Positions 44,264-55,099 of a stretch of 64,000 bases of DNA are shown here, piece by piece. Source of the DNA: Molossus alvarezi (taxonomy: Eukaryota > Chordata > Mammalia > Chiroptera > Molossidae); assembly GCA_037176705.1 (NCBI GenBank), contig CM073887.1:59977001-60041000 (forward strand). The letters run 5' to 3'. The notes under the pieces are model-generated. The model saw nothing but the letters and a program-made list of their open reading frames with translations, did no database searches and was not told where the DNA came from. Both the position numbers and the translations under genes were made by a program. Numbering within the stretch: position 1 is the stretch's first letter; each line of letters opens with the position of its first letter.

Positions 44264-45575
44264 GAATGTACTTGACCCTTCTCTTTCTGCCTGGGTCTGA
44301 TAGAATGCTTGCAATGCTGAGGTTTTATCAGGCCCATTTTGCAGATATGAAGACTGAGGCTCAGAGGGACTGCCACCACTGATCTGACACACACCTGCCC
44401 ACTGTCTGGTTCTAGGTGGGGGTAATAGGGCCCTGGAGAAGGACCAGCCTCCACCTTTCCATGTGTGACTCCCCTACCTCCATATTGGCTGGGAACATTT
44501 CATAAACCAGGCTTGTGTGATTTGGAAGCTCCAGCCCCATCAGGCTCAGAGTCAAGTCCCCACCCGAGGCATCCTTTCCCTTTCTATCACCTGATCCATG
44601 AATCTGGGGAGCTCCAGACCAATAGACTCTGCCCTCCTGATGGCTGTGGAGCCCTGCTGGACTTTGAGTTCTTGGTTGTGGCTCTTGAAAGTTTAACCCC
44701 CCCTTATAGCTTCAATTTGGGGCCAGATTCTGCTACTCACCTTTGCCGTCCTAAGGATCTAATGTGTGATTTCAGAGGTTAATGCTCTCAGCCCCAGTGT
44801 CAAAGGAACAAAAGCCAATTGCCTTCTTGTGCAGCCTGGGTGTCCCATTCCATGACCACCCCTGGAGGCCCTCCCTCTTTCTTCAGGTTTCTGCTCACCC
44901 TGGCCTAAGGTAGAATCCCTCCCCCAGGCACATCACTGATCACTGTCTGATACTTTCTGATAATTTATTTGATCATCACCCATCTATCCACAGATGTGAG
45001 CCCTTTGACAGCAGGGACAAAGTCTGTTGTGCACACTGCTGCATCCCCACTGCCTAAAATAGTGCCCAGCACATAATAAATATTCAATAAACATATGGCT
45101 GCATAAACAACCCCAGGGTGGTCTAGATTTCCCCCCTTATTTTATAACTGAAAAAAAACAACAACAAAAAAAAACCCCACATCTGTGAATCAGAGAGGTG
45201 AAGGTACTCCTTCCCTGTATCCTTTGCAGAACCCAGACTTGGGGCCTTAAAGCCACATGTCTTAGAACTTGAAGGACTGTACACCTCTCCCCGGAGGGAA
45301 TGCAGTTCTCAGTCAGGATTTCTGGGCTAGGGCACTAGATTCTGAATTCCCTGCAAGCTCTCAGGGAAGATGGTGGAGGTCTGAGGACCACACTTTGAGT
45401 CGCCAAGTCTTAGAGCTAATGGCTACAAAGCTCACGTTCATCCTCAGATATTTAATGAGCACCTACTATGTAACAAGCTTTACTGTCATATTGACCTAAT
45501 TTGCTGTGAGGCCGGAGCAAGCTGCCTCACTCCTGTGAGTCTCTGATTCCTTTTCTGTAAAAATGGGTTCATGAG
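44264..45575. other. Flank of CYP4F copy 2, with MIR and L2 relics
   Basis: An antisense MIR fragment lies near 44330-44375. An L2 3' end lies at about 44940-45110 (CCTTTGACAGCAGGGACAAA through ATAATAAATATTCAATAAAC). From about 45370 the sequence matches the gene 1 flank at 8580. Confidence 0.6.
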
Positions 45576-45577
45576 GT

Positions 45578-46061
45578 GTTGTAGACCAACGAGACAAACC
45601 AGACTCAGACTCTGTACTGGGTTCTGTTAGCTCTTAAGTTCCATTTTACTGCCCTAAACCTCTCATTCCAAGAAACCAAAACCCATCACTCTTATCGTTT
45701 AACCTTTCACTAAGCCTCTCATTCCAGAAAACCAAAAGCCATCACTCCAGTCAGGCAAAACGCAATGATGGAATCACCCTAACCCACCCAAAACTGAAAA
45801 TGGTCACGCGACAAGAAAAACAAGTTTCAGGAGACCCCAGCTCCCGAACCAATCAAGAACTGGGGAGACTCAGGCCCGACCAATCAAAGATGACCACGTC
45901 TCCTCGGCTGAAGGACCCCCCCTCCCAGCCCTGAGTTTAAAAATCCCTAGTCTGTACAAGCTGGTTGCTACTCTCTCCTTAGAGGTAGTCTGGCAGGCTA
46001 ATTCCCAATAAACCTGCACTTCTGGAGACCCTGCACCGCCTCGTTCTGCCTCGTTCTTACA
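45578..46061 (+). repeat. ERV LTR, plus strand, with a fragment of another LTR
   Basis: 45625-46061 is a class I-type LTR starting TGTTAG and ending TTACA, with two CCAAT boxes (ACCAATCA), a TTTAAAAA TATA-like box near 45935 and AATAAA at 46007-46012. The preceding 45578-45624 matches the left end of the LTR at 43622. The block sits where about 1 kb of gene 1 upstream sequence is missing. Confidence 0.72.
46007..46012 (+). promoter_or_regulatory. LTR polyadenylation signal AATAAA
   Basis: About 70 nt downstream of the TATA-like box within the LTR, followed by CACTTCTGGAG and U5-like sequence. Confidence 0.55.
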
Positions 46062-46549
46062 AAGCCAATGTTTGGGGATTGGTTGGTTTAGCCTAACCCC
46101 TCCCAACCCCTAGATCAGAAATCAGAGGCAAAGACTTCCCTGGAGGAGAAAAGACAGGTTGTATGGGACCAGCTGCTCCAGGCAGAAGGTGCTGGTCTCA
46201 GGGTCAGAGAGGGGAGGACAGGTGTTGCTCAAGGCAGGGGTGGCTCCAGGGAGTAAAGCTGGCTTGGGAGCTGAGAGGATAATAGTGGGTAATTTAACTC
46301 TCTGTTTCTGTCTCTGTCTCTGTCTCTTTCTCTCCCTCTGTATTTCCCTGGGTCTCTCCTCCTGAGCCCCCATTTGCCAATCTCTGAGCCCTCCCTGTCC
46401 TGTCCCCAGCACTCACCTGCCCCTCTGTGTCCCTATGCCTCACACCCTTGGCCCTCTCCCTCTGTTTGTAAGCTGGTCTCTGCCTCTGAGCTCACCATTA
46501 CCAGCCCTGTCTTTGGCCTCAGGAGCTCACCCTCTGTCTGCCTTGCAAG

Positions 46550-46747
46550 ATGCTGCAGCTGAGCCTGTCCTGGCAGGCACTGGGGCCACTGGCAGCCTCC
46601 CTGTGGCTACTCCTGCTGTTGGTTGGGGCCTCCTGGCTCCTGGCTTGCTTCCTGGCCCGGGCCTACACCTTCTATGACAATGCTCACCGCCTCTGATGCT
46701 TCCTGCAGCTCCCAAAGTGGAACTGGTTTTTTAGTCACTTAGGCCTG
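46550..46747 (+). pseudogene. CYP4FP: CYP4F copy 2, first coding exon with nonsense codon 49
   Basis: Same 198-nt length as gene 1. TGA at 46694-46696 sits where gene 1 has CGA, a likely CpG transition. Confidence 0.94.
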
Positions 46748-47345
46748 GTGAGTGTGGGCAGCAAAATGAGTCTTGGGTATTATGGTGGATGGACTCCCCA
46801 AGGGGTTGGAAATGGGGCCTAGGGGTTGGGCTGGGGTCTAGGACAGCAGAGAAGCGTTGGGAGTCAAGGGGAGCCACTCTCTTCTCACTCATTTCTTCAC
46901 TCTGCCATCTCAGCCTTTCCCACGTCCTTGTCCTCTCCCCAGCCTCTTTGGGTGCATTTCCTGCCCGGCTTCCCACATTAGCAGGGAAGCACCTGTGAGG
47001 GGCTCGAGGGTGCGTTGCACAGAGCTGTGTGCCCTAGGATGCCTGGTGTCCACAGCTAGCCTAGAGACCACCTCAGGGGTGCTGTTCAAGGTTTGCTCCC
47101 TGTGTCTGGCCCATTTCCTTGTCTGCTCACCTCTACCCACAAGGGCACAACCCCCCAACCCCTCATCTTCCTGGCATACCTTCCTCTTATCTTATTTTCC
47201 CTTCTAAGATGTCTCAACAAGCCAGTTGCACAACCTGGTTAAAGTTGGCCACTCATTTCTCCTTTCAGAGGCCTTCTTCAGCTCCCCGCCCATACCCGAC
47301 TTTGACCTTTGACTTGGCCCTGCTCCTTTTATTTATTTCTAAATA

Positions 47346-47549
47346 CTTTTTTTAATTGATTTTTTTTAGAGAGAAAGGAAGGGAAAGAGAGATAGAAACA
47401 TCGATGTAAGAAACATTGATCAGCTGCCTCCTGCATGCCCCCTACTGGGGATTGAGCCCACAACCCAGGCATATTCCTGACCGGGAATCAAACCAGAACC
47501 TCTCAGTCCATTGAGGATGCTCAATCCACTGAGCCACACTGGCTGGGTG
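47346..47549 (-). mobile_element. Ves SINE, TCAATAAA-tail class
   Basis: Antisense copy with flanks CCTGCTCCTTTTATTT and CCTGCTCCTTTTAAAT. Confidence 0.9.
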
Positions 47550-47699
47550 GTCCTGCTCCTTTTAAATTATACAGCTAATTGTCTAACTACTTATTATCTG
47601 GCTCTCCAACTTGATGGTAGCTCTGGGGAGCAGACGCTCTATCTGCAGCTTCTAGCCCAGGGGCTGGCATATATCAGGCACTTAATAAATGTTTGAACC

Positions 47700-47950
47700 C
47701 TGCCCTGGCTGGTTTTGATCAGGCGTTAGAGCATCGGCCCGAGAACCAAAGAGTTGCGGGTTCGATTCTAGTCAAGGGCACGGTTGCAGTTTGGTCCCCG
47801 GCCCTGGTCAGGGTTGTGTGGGAGGAAACCAATCGATGTGTCTCTCTCACATTGATGTTTCTCTTTCTCCCCAACCTTTCTTTTTCTCTGTCTCTCTCTC
47901 TACCTCCCTCCCTCACACTCTGAGGATAAATGGAAAAGTATCTTGAGTGA
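47700..47950 (+). mobile_element. Ves SINE, diverged
   Basis: Sense copy with tail CTTGAGTGAG and little poly-A. Confidence 0.87.
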
Positions 47951-48589
47951 GCCCCTAAGTGGTGAATTTGTCATCACCTCCCTCAAGGCCAAAGAGATGA
48001 ATATCTAGCTCCTCCCTTTCCCCACACCAGCTGAGGGATGAGCACAACTTTCCTTTCCCACCAGGGATGAGAACTACAGTTTGGGGAAGAACTTCCTGTT
48101 ATTTCACTGTTCATTATGGCAAAGTTTACAATGGGACATCTCCAAGCTCAGCATGAATGTTGCCTGAGGTTCTGGGTCTTGGGATGAAAGTTACAGCTGT
48201 TCCAACTCCCCCTCTGTTGGCTCAGCCATGGGCACTGGCCTTGGTCACTCTTTTCTCCTCCAGTCCCTCTTGCTGCATGACCTCAGCTGAGTCACTCTCC
48301 CTCTCTGGACCAATCTCATCAAGTGCTGTGAATTCTCCCCTCAGGATCCTTGGGGAGCAGGGAGGCAGTAGGTCACTAGGGTGAAAACAACTTATATTCA
48401 GCTGTCTGGAGCACCTGGGATATCTGTCAGGCCTGGGTAGGGCATCCTGAGGGACTGAAGAGGATGCCTCACCAGGAGGTGACCTACCCTCCTTCCCCTT
48501 TGGGGGAACATGGCCTCGGTTTCTTTATTTGTAAAATAGCATGATTGGTGAGTGTGTCCATAGGTTAAAGAAAGATAAATAGACAGGAT

Positions 48590-49078
48590 GAAATATCATA
48601 GGTAGGCAGACAGATGATCAATAGATACATAGACGGAATCCACTATTAGATAGATAGATGATAGATAGATAGATAGACAGATAGATAGACAGATAAACTG
48701 ATGGACTTGATGTACTATGATAGATAGAAAATAGATAGACAGCCCTGGCCAGGTTGGCTCAACAGTTAGAGTGTTGGCCTGTAGTCCAGAGACACCCGGG
48801 TTCGGTTCCCGCTAAGGGCGTGTACCTCGGTTGCAGTTTGTCCCCGGCCCTAGTTGGGTTGTATGGATGGCAGCCACTCAGTGTGTCCCTTTCACGTCGA
48901 TGTTTCTCTCTCTCTCTCTTCCTCTCCCTCCCACTCTATCTGAATAAAAAATGGAAAAATGTCCTCAGGTGAGGATAAAAAAAAAAAAGAGGATAGACAG
49001 ACAGGGTGAACTATGATAGGAAGGTAAGATAGATAGGTGATAGGTAGGAAGGTAGATACGATAGATAGACAGGACACA
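48590..49078 (+). repeat. (GATA)n microsatellite split by a SINE
   Basis: GATA/GACA units at 48590-48741 and 48990-49078 around the SINE 48742-48988. It corresponds to the array at 14235 in gene 1. Confidence 0.88.
48742..48988 (+). mobile_element. Ves SINE in microsatellite, copy-2-specific
   Basis: Near-consensus sense copy with tail CCTCAGGTGAGGAT. Confidence 0.93.
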
Positions 49079-49578
49079 CTATACACGGAGCCTGGTCAGC
49101 AGGAGGGACTCATAGGTGGGAGCTGCCCTCCCGATTGATGAGCAGAGTTCACAGCTGTCTCTTGGGGTCTGCTTGGGGTCTGCAGACTGTTTGAGGAACT
49201 GAAGGCCATGTGGAACAGCCAGGACATGAAAGTCTATGTGACCAAGACCTAGGGACAAGCGCTGCTGCCACAAACCTCTCCATGGGGACCTCCTTCTGTG
49301 GTCCCCAGCCCCAGGCCTGGAAGCACTTTCACGAAGAGAAAAATCCATCTTTCTGAGTCAAAGCCTCTTTGTGGGCAGAGAACATGCTCTCTCCCTGTGC
49401 CCTGAGTGTACCTGGACGACTCGGGGAGGCCTCCAGGACCCACCCGCCCTGAGAAGAAAGAAGAAGGAAGAAGCAGGTTTTCTCCATCCATGCAAAATCC
49501 AGACAGTTCCATTGCAGATGCTGCAGGGGGTACTGCTGTGTCTCCTTTTGGGGAGTGACGACCCTGCCTTTCTTTCAG

Positions 49579-49722
49579 GTCACCCCCACTGAGCAGGGTT
49601 TGAGGATGATAATTCAGCTGGTGACCACCTACCCCCAGGGATTTACATTCTGGCTAGGCCCCATCAAACCCTCGACATTTTCTGTCACCCTGACATGGTC
49701 CAGGCTCTCACCAATGCCTCAG
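49579..49722 (+). pseudogene. CYP4FP: CYP4F copy 2, exon 3 form a (CYP4F2/CYP4F3B-like)
   Basis: Begins after TTTCTTTCAG and encodes VTPTEQGLRMIIQLVTTYPQ then GFTFWLGPI, closely like human CYP4F2, followed by a 1-bp deletion (144 instead of 145 nt) near 49675. It ends at GCCTCAG before GTACTC. No counterpart was found in gene 1 intron 10592-15549. Confidence 0.88.
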
Positions 49723-50117
49723 GTACTCACACAGAGCTTGTGGTGGTGGGTGCCATGACACATCTGAGGCTTCTTGCCCCTCCCTGTCAAGCTTTTGTGT
49801 GGCCCCTGCAGGACCTGGCCCTCTTCCCACTGCCCTCTTAGCATCTTCCTCTTTTCTCATGTATTCAAACCTGCATCGCACTGCTTCCTCCCTCTAATGC
49901 TGTCTTCCTTCTGCCCTGGTGTCCTGGGCACCACTGGGGCCCCAGTAGGCTTCAATCCAAGGTTCCGTCCTGGGGGAGCTCTCAATCTTGAGGAGATGAA
50001 TTGGGACAGAAGGATCCCCAACCTGGTGTGGTAAGGAATTGGCCAAATGGAGGATGGAAGGCCTCATGGAGGAAGGGTTACTGGAACTGGGACTAGAACA
50101 ATGAGCAGAAAGTAGTT

Positions 50118-50184
50118 GTTTTTTATCCTCACCCGAGGACATTTTTCCATTTTTTGTTCAGATAGAGTGGGAGGGAGAGAGAGG

Positions 50185-50234
<50 letters not shown>

Positions 50235-50392
50235 TCAACGTGAAAGGGACACATCGAGTAGCTGCCACCCGCACAACCAACCAAGGCCGGGGACAAACTG
50301 CAACCGAGGTACGTGCCCTTAGCGAGGACTGAACCCGGGTCTCTCTGGACTGCAGGCCGACGCTCTAACCGCTGAGCCAAACCGGCCAGGGC
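50118..50392 (-). mobile_element. Ves SINE with long (GA)n
   Basis: Antisense copy lying between the two exon 3 forms. Flanks GAGCAGAAAGTAGTT and GAGTAGAAAGTTTTT. Confidence 0.93.
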
Positions 50393-50487
50393 GAGTAGAA
50401 AGTTTTTAAAGCAGAGGGTAGAGTAATGCGGGGGGCATTGCTAAGATCCCAGGCCTTGACATCCCAGACCTGCCACCTCTCTCCTCC

Positions 50488-50580
50488 CGCAAGGCCCAGA
50501 GCAGCTAGGGCTTACTATTTCTATGATATTCACCTCTGATGGATGAGTTCTTCTACCCTATATTGCAGCTCATCTAGGAA
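50488..50580 (+). pseudogene. CYP4FP: CYP4F copy 2, exon 3 form b relic (CYP4F3A-like)
   Basis: Aligns with gene 1 exon 3, for example ATATTCACCTCTGATGGATG versus ACATCCACCTCTGGTGGGTT, and TTCTTCTACCCTATATTGCA versus CCCTTCTACCCTGTCCTGCG. Borders and frame are lost. Confidence 0.68.
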
Positions 50581-51192
50581 TCTCCTCAAGGAAAGCCCAC
50601 CCCAGCCTGGATCTCTTCCCTTGCTCTCTACCTTTCTCACCCCCCAGATAGATCAAGCTGAGCAAGGGAAAGGCAGCATTTGACAGAGAGCTTGGCTATG
50701 ACACCAACATTCTGGATCACTCTGGCTTCCCACTGCCGAGGTTTCTTCCAGTTCTTAATGGTGGAAACAACCCTGTGTGGTCTAATCAAAGAAAGGGAAT
50801 CAATTGACCGTTAAGTCCGCGAGTGTTGTGTTCAGACATAGCTGGATTCAGGTGTCAAACAATGTCCTCAGGACTCTGTCTTCATTTTTTAGTTCTGTTT
50901 TCCTCTGTGATCTCTTCACTGTCATGCTGGTAAAGATGAATCCCAGAAGCTCAACCCCCATGGAAAAGTGAGCATATTCCCAACAGTTCCAGAAAAAGTT
51001 GCAGGATTCACTTTAATTTGCCTGGTTTGTCCCAATTCCTCATCTAGTCACTGCCACTCTGATTGCCCAGCCTTGGCAGGCATAGGGTTCTCAGTTATTG
51101 TTTTTTTTAATATACAGAAATCACCTTTATTTGGTTGCAACCCTAACTTCATTTTCCTTAAAATAGTACTACTGTTTCACTTTTATTGTTTT

Positions 51193-51436
51193 TGTTTTTT
51201 TTTAATCCTCACCCGAGGACATTTTCAATATTTTGTTCAGATAGAGTGGGAGGGAAAGAGAGGAAGAGAGAGAAACATTGACGTGAAAGGGGCATATCGA
51301 GTGGTTGCCACCCCTACGACCCAACCAGGGCCGGGGACAAACTGCAACCGAGGTACGTGCCCTTAGTGGGAACTGAACCTGGGTCTCTCTGGACTGCAGG
51401 CTGATGCTCTAACCACTGAGCCAAACCAGCCAGGGC
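51193..51436 (-). mobile_element. Ves SINE, hairpin-tail class
   Basis: Antisense copy with flanks TTCACTTTTATTG and CTCACTATTATTG. It lies near the deletion that removed exons 4 and 5. Confidence 0.93.
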
Positions 51437-51794
51437 TCACTATTATTGTTTTTACATTCATGAAAGCAACACAACTGCACCACCGGTGTCCTAGTTATTG
51501 CTGCCAAATGTTTATATCTGGGATCAAATAGATCAAATGAATCCCAGATATAAACATGCAATTAAGTACGTGATTTGTGCGTTTTGATTTTGTTAACAAG
51601 TGATAGAAAAGATTGCATTATGGGGCGGGGGCACTAAGTTTAGGGACTCTGTCATTTTTATAGCAATTGGAAACAAGCCTGATATTTGTCTAGGGGAGAC
51701 ATTACCTCATCCCTGAAGGTGCTCAGGGACCACGGAGGATTACCTCTCCTAACACAAGGGCTATTTTCCTAATCAATTTATAACAATAAGGATG

Positions 51795-52035
51795 ATGAAA
51801 GCTTACATTTATCAAGCACTTACTATATGCCAGAAATAATGCACCAATTCCATTACATATGTTGTCTAATTTAATTTTTATTCCTCTGAGAGGTAGATTA
51901 TTTTTTCCCCTTGACAGATGATGAAATTGAGTGTCATATTTGTTAGGAAGCTTGCCCACTTTCACACATCTAGCAAGTAAACTAATAAATGGGATTCCAA
52001 CCTGATTTAACTGACACCAAAGCAGGTCACCTTAA
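51795..52035 (-). repeat. MIR relic shared with gene 1
   Basis: Antisense MIR, paralogous to 19505-19705 (both contain GTGCCAATTCCAT-like text: ATGCACCAATTCCATTACAT here). Confidence 0.88.
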
Positions 52036-52060
52036 CTGTTACTCAAGATTTGACAGGTGG

Positions 52061-52316
52061 CCCTGGCACATTTGGCTCAGTGGCTAGAGTGTCAGCCCAC
52101 AGACCAATGAGTCATGAGTTGATTCTGGTCAAGGGCATGTACTTTGGTTACAATTCATCCCCGGCCCTGACAGGGGTTGTGCAGGAGGCAACCACTCGAT
52201 GTGTCCCTCTAACATTGAAGATTCTCGCTCTCTCTCTCGCTTCCTCTCTCTCCCTCCCACTCTTTCTGGACAAAAATGGAAAAATATCCTTGGGTGAGGA
52301 TTTAAAAAAAAAAGAG
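52061..52316 (+). mobile_element. Ves SINE, copy-2-specific
   Basis: Target-site duplication TTGACAGGTGG at 52050-52060 and 52317-52327. Gene 1 has the empty site CTTGACAGGTGGAGCCCAG at 20045. Confidence 0.95.
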
Positions 52317-52592
52317 TTGACAGGTGGAGCCCAGAGGAGGACAATGAGTTGATTAAGGCACACCAAGCATAAGATGCAGAGCTGAATCTTGGACCCAGGT
52401 CTCCTGACTCCCAGCTGTGGGGTCTTCATGTCCTAAGATGAATAGCTTATACTCCCCCTCAAGCCTGGTCCTCCCTGGGGATGAGTGTCTGGGGCAGAGG
52501 ACCAAGACGCAGGGTCTGAGGGACTCTGTCCATGTGGTTGGGGTTGGAAAAGGGCTCAGTGAAGCCCCAGCTCTGTCTCCTTCTCTGCCCAG

Positions 52593-52975
52593 GCCAAGTG
52601 GCAGCACCTGGCCTCAGAGGACAGCACCCATCTGAACATGTTTGTTTGTTTGTTTTTTTATCCTCACCCAAGGACATTTTTCGATATTTTGTTCAGATAG
52701 AGTGGGAGGGAGAGAAAGAGAGAGAAAGATCGACGTGAAAGGGACACATCGAGTGGTTGCCACCCACACGACCCAACCAGGGCCGGGGACAAACTGCAGC
52801 CAAGGGACTTGCCCTTAGAGGGAACCGAACCCGGGTTTCTCCAGACTGCAGGCCGATGCTCTAACCGCTGAGCCAAACCAGCCAGGGCTATCTGAACATG
52901 TTTGAACACATCAGCCTCATGACCCTGGATTGTCTGCAGAAATGTGTCTTCAGTTTTGACAGCAATTGGCCAGGA
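52593..52975 (+). pseudogene. CYP4FP: CYP4F copy 2, exon 6 split by a SINE
   Basis: The exon sequence AKWQHLASED and onward is interrupted by the SINE 52645-52889 and resumes in the duplicated target site. One extra G near the 3' end (AATTGGCCAGG versus AATTGCCAGG) adds a frameshift. Confidence 0.95.
52645..52889 (-). mobile_element. Ves SINE inserted in CYP4F copy 2 exon 6
   Basis: Antisense SINE flanked by the exact 15-bp duplication ATCTGAACATGTTTG (52630-52644 and 52890-52904). Confidence 0.97.
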
Positions 52976-53490
52976 GTGAGTCTGTTCAGAGCCTAGGAAC
53001 ATGAGCCATAGACCCAAGGGAGTAGGTGGAGGGGGGACCGATCAGAGCAGATGAGGGTTGTGATCAAAACTGAGCTTGGACTTTTGACTCTAGAGAGGAC
53101 CAACTGTTGTGTAGACACTGGATGGTGTTGACATTGGATGCAAGGAGACTAGGGAGGGGGCTGGGCCCATTGACCAATTAAGAGAGGATGAAGTCTGAGT
53201 TGTGAAGAAAGTTTTGGGAAGGAGAGGAGCAGATACTTGGTAGGAGGAGAGAAGAGAAGCATGATGTCTAAGCTGTGCTCTGGGTGCCTGGGGTTTGGAG
53301 GCAGCTTAGGGAGAGAAGGAAGTCTGGAGAGGCATGTGCCCTGGATCATCCCTACCATGTATTTGTAGGGCCATCTGTTCCTGGCTACTTAGTTCCCTAA
53401 TGGGAGGCAGCTCTTGGCTTCTGGTGGGAGGTCCACCTCAGGGTTCAGGTGAGCTAAGTTGTTGCTTCTCTACCTGCCCTCATCATGCAG

Positions 53491-53760
53491 GAGTCCCAGT
53501 GAATATATTGCTGCCATCTTGGAGCTCAGTGCCCTTGTGACAAAACGGCACTTTCAGCTCTTCTGGCACTTGGACTTCCTGTACTAACTCACCTCTGATG
53601 GACAGCACTTCCATAGGGCCTGCCACCTGGTGCACAACTTCACAGATGCTGTCATCCAGGAGCAGCGCTGCACTCTTCCTGATCAGGTGCTGCGGACTTC
53701 CTCAAAGCCAAGGCTAAGACCAAGACTTTGGACTTCATTGATGTGCTCCTGCTGACCAAG
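53491..53760 (+). pseudogene. CYP4FP: CYP4F copy 2, exon 7 with stop
   Basis: Gene 1 TACTACCTC reads TACTAACTC here, giving TAA at 53585-53587. The exon is 270 rather than 271 nt owing to a deletion near 53690. Confidence 0.94.
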
Positions 53761-54559
53761 GTGGGCTTCTTTGGCATCTGAATTGAAGACATCCAAATGA
53801 TTCAAATGTCAGATTGAAGAACTTGGATTTGACGCAGAGGGCACTGGGGAGCCATGGAGGGTGCTTGAAGATGAAAGGGATGAGTCAGGGATAAGTTTTA
53901 GAGATGACCGTATAGTCTGAAACTGTGAAGGGCCCAAGATTTTATTCTACTTCCAAGTTAATAAGTTAGTCTACCATGGATATGGCTGTATATATACCAG
54001 AACCATGGATTAAAGTAGCCCATTTATTACTCATAGCAGTAATAGTAGCCAGAGTAGAACTTTAGCTCTGGTTCTCCATTCCCAAATCCTTCTGAGGGCT
54101 ACATGATGCTTTTACCTGTATGTGCAGTCACACTTGCATCACAGGAGAGATACCTGCACATTTTGAATCTTGGAACTTATATAGGACAGCTGACACATCT
54201 GCCCTTTCTTTGTTATGGGGGTGGAGGGGGGAGGGGAGAGAGAGATCTCCAGGGAAGATAGAATCTCTGGATTTACCATCCTAGACTGTGACTCACTGAT
54301 TCTGGAGCAATGCTCAATTTCTAACTCCCAAGGCAATTCAATAATCTGTAACCCAGGTTTTCAGTAACTTTTAACATCAGAAATCCCTTGTTACCAGGAA
54401 GCCATGAGGCCTGTGGACTGAGGCCTCTGGTGCTGAAGAGAAAAGAAGGCCTAGGAGTACAATGCGGGCTTAGATTCCTGCATGGATGATGGAGCTTTGG
54501 AAATTGTTGCAGGGGCCCTCAGAGCTGGTGTGATTTGGGGACTTTTGCTTTCTCTTCAG

Positions 54560-54626
54560 GATGAAGATGGGAAGAAATTACCAGATGAGGACATTCGAGC
54601 TGAAGCTGACACCTTCATGTTGGAGG
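54560..54626 (+). pseudogene. CYP4FP: CYP4F copy 2, exon 8
   Basis: 67 nt, open, encoding [14 protein letters not shown]. Phe327 of gene 1 is Leu, while the haem-linking Glu is kept. Confidence 0.93.
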
Positions 54627-54815
54627 GTGAGAGTCTCAGTGTGGGACTACAGAGGAGGGAGGGGTCTACCTATCCCATGGACTTAGTGGGTGGCTCTGGA
54701 CCACCCCATCCCACCCAATCTTCCCCACCCTCCCAAAGGGCCTTAACATAAGAGTGCTGCCCACCCTCTGGTGCTGAAGCAGCCAGAGACCCAAGCCTGT
54801 CTGACTGCCTCTCAG

Positions 54816-54945
54816 GCCATGACACCACAGCAAGCGGCCTCTCCTGGGTCCTGTGCAACCTCGCAAAGCACCCAGAATACCAGGAACGCTGCCGGCAGGA
54901 GGTGCAACAGCTCCCGAGGGACCAGGAACCTGTAGAGATTGAATG
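54816..54945 (+). pseudogene. CYP4FP: CYP4F copy 2, exon 9
   Basis: 130 nt, open, about six substitutions from gene 1. High similarity continues into the following intron to about 55078. Confidence 0.94.
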
Positions 54946-55099
54946 GTGAGTGAGGTCTCTTCCTGAGCCCGTCTCGTTGGCTCTGCTCCCGATGTGGGGA
55001 AGAGGGAAGATCTTTTTGTTGATTCTGTCATTCTGTCATCCCATTTAGTGGGAATGGAAGCAGAGTCCAGAGGCAGGATCTAGTATCCTAGTGGCCCCC

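Noticed and set aside
46435..46677. 80-codon plus frame across CYP4F copy 2 first exon
   Set aside because: It is out of frame with the CYP4F reading frame, which starts at 46550 and stops at codon 49.
49187..49251. Exon-like segment after CTGCAG, reading LFEELKAMWNSQDMKVYVTK and stopping
   Set aside because: No CYP4F homology and no recognised family; a single short open stretch is not enough to call an exon.
5412..53017. Many similar small frames reading [20 protein letters not shown] and alike
   Set aside because: All are translations of Ves SINE heads, not a protein family.
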